This document shows, piece after piece, positions 16,930 to 21,011 of a DNA stretch of 21,011 nt. This DNA is from Flammeovirgaceae bacterium. Its GTDB lineage: Bacteria; Bacteroidota; Bacteroidia; Cytophagales; Cyclobacteriaceae. Position 1 is the first letter of the stretch; each line of letters begins with the position of its first letter. The stretch is from the NCBI GenBank assembly GCA_947457025.1, contig CANGUI010000007.1, positions 1-21,011 on the forward strand. The letters are read 5' to 3'. Below the pieces are notes generated by a model. The model worked only from the letters and a program-made list of their open reading frames with translations, searched no databases and was not told the origin of the DNA. The translations under genes and the position numbers were made by a program.

Positions 16930-16958
16930 TTGAACCGCACCCCTGTGATTTACGTTAT
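16930..16958 (+). promoter_or_regulatory. candidate promoter of the 66-residue gene
   Basis: TTG (16930-16932) followed after 18 bases by TACGTTAT (16951-16958), a six-of-eight match to TAnnTTTG. The ATG at 16985 is 26 bases downstream, a sensible leader length. Confidence 0.3.
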
Positions 16959-16984
16959 TTGCCATATCAACCAACCACTACAAC

Positions 16985-17185
16985 ATGATTAAATCACCTA
17001 AACTGGCTATCGTCCAAAGTTTGGATGCGATGGACCATGTGCAAATGGAGGAGGTGCTGACCTATATCAAAGGTCTGCTCAACCATCCGAAGCGAACGGA
17101 AAACTACAACAACTTTAAACGCGAGGCGATGAAAGAGATTCGCCAGGCGTTACGGAAGGAAAAAAAGCAAAAGGCAGCCGCTTAA
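16985..17185 (+). CDS. small hypothetical protein, 66 residues
   Basis: I do not recognise a family. The chain has a short N-terminal strand-like segment (KLAIVQSLDAM), an amphipathic helix (HVQMEEVLTYIKGLL) and a strongly basic second helix (FKREAMKEIRQALRKEKKQKAAA), a size and shape like small antitoxin or DNA-binding accessory proteins. There is no downstream toxin-like partner within 240 bp, so a toxin-antitoxin pair is not supported. The ATG at 16985 has an AC-rich leader (CCACTACAAC) and no Shine-Dalgarno. Codon use in the helices looks coding. It stands alone between the peptidase and the YceI-porin cassette. Confidence 0.6.
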   Translation: MIKSPKLAIVQSLDAMDHVQMEEVLTYIKGLLNHPKRTENYNNFKREAMKEIRQALRKEKKQKAAA

Positions 17186-17384
17186 TACTGCGCTACCTTT
17201 TTTTCGCCTGCTCGTGCAGGTGTAGCATTCCTTTCTCAATCTCAAAAGCCATCCCGGCACCTGCGGCGCTAACTCCGCGCAGCTACGCTATCGGCGAAAA
17301 ATGACAGAAGTCATATCCGCTGACCGTCAAAATCATCTTCCTAACCCGGTAAAATCATGTTCTGAAGGCACACATGAGGCCTAA

Positions 17385-17410
17385 TCTGGTGATGCTATTT
17401 CAATACCAGA
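17385..17410. repeat. inverted repeat TCTGGT-N14-ACCAGA before the first YceI gene
   Basis: Six-base arms at 17385-17390 and 17405-17410, 14 bases apart, 19 bp before the ATG of the YceI gene. It could be an operator or a leader hairpin. A second dyad (ACCCGGT at 17344-17350 and ACCGGGT at 17418-17424) flanks it. No known binding motif is recognised. Confidence 0.25.
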
Positions 17411-17429
17411 CCACTTAACCGGGTACGCC

Positions 17430-18020
17430 ATGCACAACACAACGCTCTCGCTGCTGCTTACCGCAGTTCTTAGCCCCCTTGCTCTCTTCGGCCAAATAAC
17501 CTATACCCAGACACAGGAGACAACGCTAACCATTGCGGGCACATCTACGCTTCACGACTGGACGATGACGTCAACCGCTGCCACATGTCAGGCAGACTTT
17601 GCCTTCCAGGCGGATGGATCACCCGCCGGCCTCAGCCGTCTCGTTGTTTCACTGCCGGCCGAAAGTCTGAAAAGCCATAAGGATGCCATGGACAAAAACG
17701 CGTATAAAGCGTTGCGAACCGACCAATTCAAAACCATTACCTATTCGATGCTGACGACCAATATACAGGGCCCGATTATTCAAACTACCGGTAACCTGAC
17801 CATCAACGGCACGACCCGAAAAATCGACTTACAGGCCACCTGCCAGCGCTTGTCCGAATACACGCTGCACTGCACCGGCAAGAAAGAATTGAAAATGTCT
17901 GACTACAAAGTGGAGGCACCCAGTTTCATGTTTGGTACGATTAAAACCGGCGATGCCATCACGCTCTCTTTTGATGTGAAACTGGCTAAATCCTCATCCC
18001 CGAACGCGACAATTAAATAA
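17430..18020 (+). CDS. YceI family protein, exported
   Basis: A 196-residue protein with signal peptide 1-22 (MHNTTLSLLLTAVLSPLALFGQ). The mature part has the YceI lipocalin-like pattern: TLTIAGTSTLHDWTM near the N-terminus, a strand with LVVSLPAESLKSHKDAMDKN, NAYKALRTDQFKTITYSM, NLTINGTTRKIDL, and the closing strand VEAPSFMFGTIKTGDAITLSFDV. YceI proteins bind polyisoprenoid or other amphiphilic lipids in a barrel; some are induced by acid or base. It should be periplasmic. It begins the YceI-porin pair: the porin gene starts 17 bp after its stop. A paralogue sits on the other side of the porin (19495). Confidence 0.85.
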   Translation: MHNTTLSLLLTAVLSPLALFGQITYTQTQETTLTIAGTSTLHDWTMTSTAATCQADFAFQADGSPAGLSRLVVSLPAESLKSHKDAMDKNAYKALRTDQFKTITYSMLTTNIQGPIIQTTGNLTINGTTRKIDLQATCQRLSEYTLHCTGKKELKMSDYKVEAPSFMFGTIKTGDAITLSFDVKLAKSSSPNATIK

Positions 18021-18037
18021 CCCTAATTATACACTGT

Positions 18038-19408
18038 ATGAAAACACCATTTTTTACACGCACACACACGCTGTTTGCAGGCCTGCTGTTTTTTGGTTTC
18101 GCCGCCTTTGGACAACAGGCACCGATTCAGTTTTTCCGCCCATATGATCAGAATGGGATTAACGTTTTCGAAACCACCAAAGACGATACTGTTGCATACG
18201 ACGGTTTTAAGTTTCGTATCGGCGCAAGCTTTAAACAGCAGTTTCAGAATCTAAAACACGAAAACGCCGTTACTGCACTCAATACGCCTACGTCGCTGGT
18301 TCCCATTGGGGGTGGTTTCAACCTGGCCATGGCCAATCTCAACTTTGACGTGCAATTGGCAGACGGTGTTCGCGTCAATCTGGTGAGTTACATGTCATCC
18401 CGCCACCACCCCGAATTCTGGGTAAAAGGCGGATTCTTCCAGATTGACAAGGTAAGTTTCCTGAACAGCGAATGGATGAATAAACTTTGGAAAAACTTAA
18501 CCCTGCGCGTCGGCCACTTCGAAGTAAACTATGGCGACCAGCACTTCCGCCGCAGCGACGGTGGCAATGGTTTATACAATCCCTTTGTTGAAAACCTGAT
18601 CATGGACGGATTTACTACCGAAATTGGTGGTGAACTGTATTGGCAGAAAAACGGCGTGATCGCGATGGTTGCCATGACCGACGGCGAGATTCAGGGGAAT
18701 GTAACCCGCCCCGCAGACCGGAGCCCTTCGTTCTACACCAAGCTTGGCTACGACAAGCAAATTACTGATGATTTACGCCTGCGTTTAACCGGATCCTTGT
18801 ATACCAAAAGCTCTTCCATCCGCAATACCCTTTTTGCTGGCGACCGCACCGGTTCGCATTACTACCTCGTAATGGAAAACAACTCCGCAACAGTAGCGGC
18901 AAACTTCACCAGTGGACGCTTTAATCCTAATGTAACCGACAACGTGCAAGCCATCATGATAAACCCGTTTGTAAAATACAGAGGATTGGAAGTATTTGGC
19001 ACGTACGAAGCAGTGCAGGGGAAAAATGCCGTCGAAAATGGGGAGGTTCAACCCGCAAGCCCAACCGCAACACAATTGGTCAGTTTAGGGAACCGCCAAT
19101 ACAATCAACTCGCTGTTGATGCTATCTATCGCTTCGCGAACGATAAGTTCTATGTAGGTGCACGTTACAATACGGTAAACGGCCCGTTCCTGACCGGGCA
19201 GGTGGGCAGTGGTGCAACACCCAATCAGGGCACCCGCACAGACGTACAGGTAAACCGCACTGCCTTTGCCGCCGGATGGTTCCTGACAAAAAGCGTCATG
19301 TTCAAGTTCGAATACGTAACCCAGGAATACAAAGACTTTCCCACTGGCACCATCTTCGAAGGGGGCAAATTCAACGGCTACGTGCTGGAAGGCATCATCG
19401 GTTTCTAA
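18038..19408 (+). CDS. outer-membrane beta-barrel porin
   Basis: A 456-residue protein with signal peptide (about 1-26, ending AAFG, before QQAPIQFF). The mature chain has alternating hydrophobic/polar strands typical of a barrel (for example FKFRIGASFKQQF, LTLRVGHFEVNYG, FKFEYVTQEYK) and ends in phenylalanine within GYVLEGIIGF, as expected for a C-terminal outer-membrane sorting signal. It resembles the general porin and phosphate-selective OprO/P-like families by size and by the KLGYDKQITDDLRLRLTGSLY strand style. The substrate is not readable. It lies 17 bp after the YceI gene, likely co-transcribed, and a strong intrinsic terminator follows. It may move the ligands that the YceI proteins bind; that is inference. 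Confidence 0.82.
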   Translation: MKTPFFTRTHTLFAGLLFFGFAAFGQQAPIQFFRPYDQNGINVFETTKDDTVAYDGFKFRIGASFKQQFQNLKHENAVTALNTPTSLVPIGGGFNLAMANLNFDVQLADGVRVNLVSYMSSRHHPEFWVKGGFFQIDKVSFLNSEWMNKLWKNLTLRVGHFEVNYGDQHFRRSDGGNGLYNPFVENLIMDGFTTEIGGELYWQKNGVIAMVAMTDGEIQGNVTRPADRSPSFYTKLGYDKQITDDLRLRLTGSLYTKSSSIRNTLFAGDRTGSHYYLVMENNSATVAANFTSGRFNPNVTDNVQAIMINPFVKYRGLEVFGTYEAVQGKNAVENGEVQPASPTATQLVSLGNRQYNQLAVDAIYRFANDKFYVGARYNTVNGPFLTGQVGSGATPNQGTRTDVQVNRTAFAAGWFLTKSVMFKFEYVTQEYKDFPTGTIFEGGKFNGYVLEGIIGF

Positions 19409-19422
19409 ACCGAGCCATCTCA

Positions 19423-19459
19423 TTCAGGGCGAGGTTCACTACCTCGTCCTGAACTTTTT
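19423..19459 (+). terminator. intrinsic terminator of the YceI-porin unit
   Basis: A 13-bp stem (19423-19435 with 19441-19453, one G.U pair) with a TCACT loop, followed by a T-tract (CTTTTT, 19454-19459). It is placed 15 bp after the porin stop, which suggests that the second YceI gene needs its own promoter. Confidence 0.85.
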
Positions 19460-19477
19460 CATGTCAGTTTGAAGTTG

Positions 19478-19485
19478 TACATTCG
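19478..19485 (+). promoter_or_regulatory. -7-like element TACATTCG before the second YceI gene
   Basis: Matches TAnnTTTG in seven of eight positions if the sixth base is allowed to vary, nine bases before ATG 19495. TTTT at 19455-19458, 19 bases upstream, could be a poor -33. It would allow independent transcription after the terminator. Confidence 0.28.
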
Positions 19486-19494
19486 GATGCACTC

Positions 19495-20106
19495 ATGAAA
19501 ATCACCGCCACGATCGTTCTGCTGATGGCTTTCAGTTTCGGCTTGTTGTCATTTCGCCCTACAGTCGAGAAACCCGTTCGCGTGCACCGGTGGATCGTAC
19601 AACCGGCCAGTACACTTCGGGTAACCGGCAAAACGAATGTAAACAAATTCAGTTGCCAGATTCAATCCTATTGCGGAGCTGACACGCTAATCCTGCAGGA
19701 TCAAGGCACACAGCCACCGCGGTTTCTGAAAGGTGATGTGTGGCTCGAGGCAGCCGGCTTCAGTTGTGGTAACGCCATGATGACAAACGACTTCCACAAA
19801 ACCATTCAAACAAAAGCATACCCGCAAATTGCAATTTCCTTTGTCTCGCTCGAGCGTTTTCCTTCCTACACTTGCCGCAACGAGTTCATTAAAAGCAATA
19901 TGGTCATCGCCCTGGCAGGGGTAGCCAGGACATTTGAGGTGGACTGTATAATTGAGGCCGAATCCAACGGTGTTTTTCACTTGGTCGGCAACCGCTGTTT
20001 TCAATTTTCCGATTTCAATCTTGAAGCGCCCTCCCGAATGTTCGGGATGATCAAAGTAGAGGAAGCGTTGGACGTGAGTTTTCACCTCGTGCTCCGCGGT
20101 TCATAA
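19495..20106 (+). CDS. second YceI-like exported protein, cysteine-rich
   Basis: A 203-residue protein with an N-terminal signal (MKITATIVLLMAFSFGLLSF). The closing strand LEAPSRMFGMIKVEEALDVSF lines up with VEAPSFMFGTIKTGDAITLSF of the first YceI protein, and STLRVTGKTNVNKF corresponds to its STLHDW segment, so both belong to one fold and are paralogues or distant relatives. The differences are marked: the mature chain has six cysteines (FSC..SYC, FSCG, YTCR, VDCI, NRCF) against three in the other, enough for three disulfides in the periplasm. Substrate unknown; a lipid or redox role is possible. It follows the porin terminator and ends before a long non-coding stretch. ATG 19495 is the only start near the signal peptide. 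Confidence 0.78.
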   Translation: MKITATIVLLMAFSFGLLSFRPTVEKPVRVHRWIVQPASTLRVTGKTNVNKFSCQIQSYCGADTLILQDQGTQPPRFLKGDVWLEAAGFSCGNAMMTNDFHKTIQTKAYPQIAISFVSLERFPSYTCRNEFIKSNMVIALAGVARTFEVDCIIEAESNGVFHLVGNRCFQFSDFNLEAPSRMFGMIKVEEALDVSFHLVLRGS

Positions 20107-20415
20107 CCTTTTTTGCCATCCCCGCAGCATATTTCGGGCGCGGGGAAGCAGCCGTAGTATGCGCTGCCCATTCGTTTCTACGTGGGCTTCGGGGCACTTC
20201 GTTCATGCTGAATAACCGACCACCCCGGCTGTGCAAACGTCTCGCTTGTGCCTCCTCTGATCAAACGAAATAACTTAATGCGATCAGGTCCTTTCATTTC
20301 TCGAAGGATTTAAATGTCCAAGCGGAACGATTGTTCCAGATAAGGCTGTGCTGCTTTACCAATTCCGGATGGCAAAATTACTTTGTAGGCAAACCTCGGA
20401 TGATCAGGGGCCCAA
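20107..20415. other. long gene-poor stretch with two short in-frame reading frames on the minus strand
   Basis: No conventional gene lies here. On the minus strand one frame is open in two pieces separated by a single TAA (20312-20310): a TTG-started piece 20429-20313 that reads in part YKVILPSGIGKAAQPYLEQ and a second, ATG-started piece from 20297 to the TAG at 20178-20180 that reads in part GPDRIKLFRLIRGGTSE. The composition looks more like coding than random sequence. The plus strand shows only short frames. I cannot tell a decayed gene, two tiny genes or a non-coding RNA apart. Confidence 0.35.
20178..20297 (-). CDS. possible 39-residue small protein or remnant
   Basis: ATG 20297-20295 to TAG 20180-20178, in the same frame as the preceding short frame. 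It begins MKGPDRIKLFRLIRGGTSET and has a basic N-terminal half. Too short to assign; no family recognised. It is included because the coding-like composition and the shared frame suggest more than chance. Confidence 0.22.
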   Translation of the reverse strand: MKGPDRIKLFRLIRGGTSETFAQPGWSVIQHERSAPKPT

Positions 20416-20429
20416 TTACCTGTTGACAA
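20310..20429 (-). CDS. possible 39-residue open frame or remnant
   Basis: A TTG at 20429-20427 opens a frame of 39 residues, ending with TAA at 20312-20310. The chain includes APDHPRFAYKVILPSGIGKA and PYLEQSFRLDI and looks like part of a protein. It overlaps the last 14 bases of the gene at 20416 in another frame. There is no ATG. Because the frame continues after the stop into another open stretch, a degraded gene is as likely as a functional small one. Confidence 0.25.
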   Translation of the reverse strand: MSTGNWAPDHPRFAYKVILPSGIGKAAQPYLEQSFRLDI

Positions 20430-20661
20430 CCGGAAGTTTGATCTGATCCATATAAAACTTCATACGGGAATGCCGCGTATCCAGTAGAGTGATGCGCTCA
20501 ATGCAATCGCGTTTATGGTGATAGAATACCTCTACGTAGTCCTGGCCCAACAGGTACAGGTTCACCTTGTACCCATAATAGCGAATGCCCATCACAAAAG
20601 TGCCCCGATTATAAACATACTGAATCTGATCGGCCAGCGACTTTACGAAGAACCTCTCCAT
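20416..20661 (-). CDS. small hypothetical protein, 81 residues
   Basis: An 81-residue protein starting MERFFVKSLADQIQYVYNRG from ATG 20661-20659; a GTG at 20670 would add three residues. The body has a helix (SLADQIQYVYNRG), a beta-rich middle (TFVMGIRYYGYKVNLYLLGQDYVEVFYHHKRD) and a closing segment RMKFYMDQIKLPVV. Alternating hydrophobic strands and the shared Tyr-rich middle look like a conserved small family of Cytophagales, but I cannot name a domain. It has a good candidate promoter upstream (20675-20705). Cytosolic by the lack of a signal. Its stop is followed by the interrupted short reading frame described below it. Confidence 0.65.
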   Translation of the reverse strand: MERFFVKSLADQIQYVYNRGTFVMGIRYYGYKVNLYLLGQDYVEVFYHHKRDCIERITLLDTRHSRMKFYMDQIKLPVVNR

Positions 20662-20674
20662 TTCTTTCACCCTT

Positions 20675-20705
20675 TAAAGATAGCACGTCTTCAAACGGAT
20701 TTCAA
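20675..20705 (-). promoter_or_regulatory. candidate promoter of the 81-residue gene
   Basis: On the minus strand TTG (20705-20703) is followed after 20 bases by TATCTTTA (20682-20675), seven of eight positions of TAnnTTTG. It ends 13 bases before the ATG at 20661. One of the better promoter matches in the window. Confidence 0.4.
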
Positions 20706-20836
20706 GTGGGGCTGCGCGCATATTCAGATGCACCCGGCCGTGCGCCGCTCGCGTATACGTTCCTTCTGAAAATACTGTTACGCCCATACTTAAAAGCTGC
20801 ATTCACGTGTTAAAATAGTATCATTCATCATCAACA

Positions 20837-21011
20837 TCAGAAATCATATTTATAGTTGATCACCGGAATGAAGCCAAGGCCGAACTCACGTTGAATGCCT
20901 TTTCTACTGGCATTGTAATACTCCACCACTACGCTTTTGTGATTGGTTACGTTTTGAATGTCAAGACTCAACTTCCAGGAGGACTTCTTTTTGTTCTTTT
21001 GAATATACACC
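20837..21011 (-). CDS. C-terminus of a TonB-dependent outer-membrane receptor (partial)
   Basis: The last 57 codons and TGA stop (20839-20837) of a gene that enters from the right edge. The visible sequence includes WKLSLDIQNVTNHKSVVVEY and ends GLGFIPVINYKYDF: the motif S-L-D-I-Q-N-V-T-N followed by a final strand closing on aromatic Phe is the standard ending of TonB-dependent receptors, in which the terminal strand carries the BAM sorting signal. These transport large ligands such as siderophores, vitamin B12 or glycans through the outer membrane using TonB energy. The substrate cannot be inferred from this piece. It runs toward the small hypothetical gene, 175 bp from its start. Confidence 0.72.
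   Translation of the reverse strand, partial: VYIQKNKKKSSWKLSLDIQNVTNHKSVVVEYYNASRKGIQREFGLGFIPVINYKYDF

Noticed and set aside
16985..17185. Toxin-antitoxin pair reading for the small basic protein
   Set aside because: No toxin-like open frame accompanies it within the adjacent gaps.
17208..17222. CCTGC-TCGT-GCAGG hairpin after the 66-residue gene
   Set aside because: The T-run lies before, not after, the stem on the plus strand, so it is not an intrinsic terminator in the direction of transcription.
20098..20114. GGTT-CAT-AACC followed by six T after the second YceI gene
   Set aside because: The stem has only four pairs and is weak, so it does not meet a reasonable terminator standard even though the T-run is present.
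1..21011. tRNA, rRNA, CRISPR array, insertion sequence or integrase
   Set aside because: No clover-leaf, rRNA core segment, evenly spaced repeats, transposase motif or terminal inverted repeats were found by eye on either strand.

Overview
The window looks like a chromosomal segment of a Bacteroidota bacterium, probably of the order Cytophagales (inference, not a database result). Reasons: start codons generally lack a Shine-Dalgarno purine tract and are often preceded by A-rich or AT-rich leaders; several upstream regions carry the Bacteroidota-type -7 element TAnnTTTG; the gene content (long PurM of 389 residues, sortilin/VPS10-like Asp-box protein of over 1000 residues, large exported S9 peptidase, YceI-porin-YceI cassette, TonB-dependent receptor C-terminus) is typical of that phylum. 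Most genes look moderately GC-rich, while the Fic gene (8261-9619) and the right-hand end look visibly richer in AT.

Layout. 1-83: start of a minus-strand gene, probably an AMP-forming acyl-CoA ligase, joined by an ATGA overlap to an alpha/beta hydrolase (80-889, minus). 1058-1705: CDP-alcohol phosphatidyltransferase (minus). 1867-2601, 2691-4499 and 4520-7636 (plus): an arginyl/leucyl-tRNA-protein-transferase-like protein without the usual N-terminal cysteines, a roughly 600-residue acyl-CoA dehydrogenase, and a secreted Asp-box (VPS10-like) protein; the last two are 20 bp apart and probably an operon. 7655-8116: MarR-type regulator (minus), divergent from 8261-9619 Fic AMP-transferase, 9616-10131 DUF1905/YdeI-like protein, 10156-11325 purM and 11318-11977 ferric-reductase-like membrane protein. 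These four plus-strand genes are tightly packed, with 4-bp and 8-bp overlaps. 12032-12478: DUF2721 membrane protein (minus, convergent). 12611-13771: PQQ-type sugar dehydrogenase lipoprotein. 13949-16777: exported S9 peptidase. 16985-17185: 66-residue protein of unknown function. 17430-20106: YceI protein, outer-membrane porin, a strong intrinsic terminator, then a second cysteine-rich YceI protein. 20310-20836: a small conserved-looking hypothetical gene (minus) and, beyond it, an interrupted short reading frame. 20837-21011: the last 57 codons of a TonB-dependent receptor (minus).

Functionally this is mostly ordinary housekeeping, lipid and envelope content: fatty-acid activation and oxidation, phospholipid head-group transfer, exported hydrolases and outer-membrane transport. 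I see no transposase, integrase, CRISPR array, tRNA or rRNA. The parts most worth a second look are the Fic/YdeI pair with an unrecognised Fic C-terminal region, the cysteine-poor aminoacyl-transferase-like protein, the YceI-porin-YceI cassette, and the short uncalled reading frames downstream of the 20416 gene. I do not see convincing evidence of a wholly new system.
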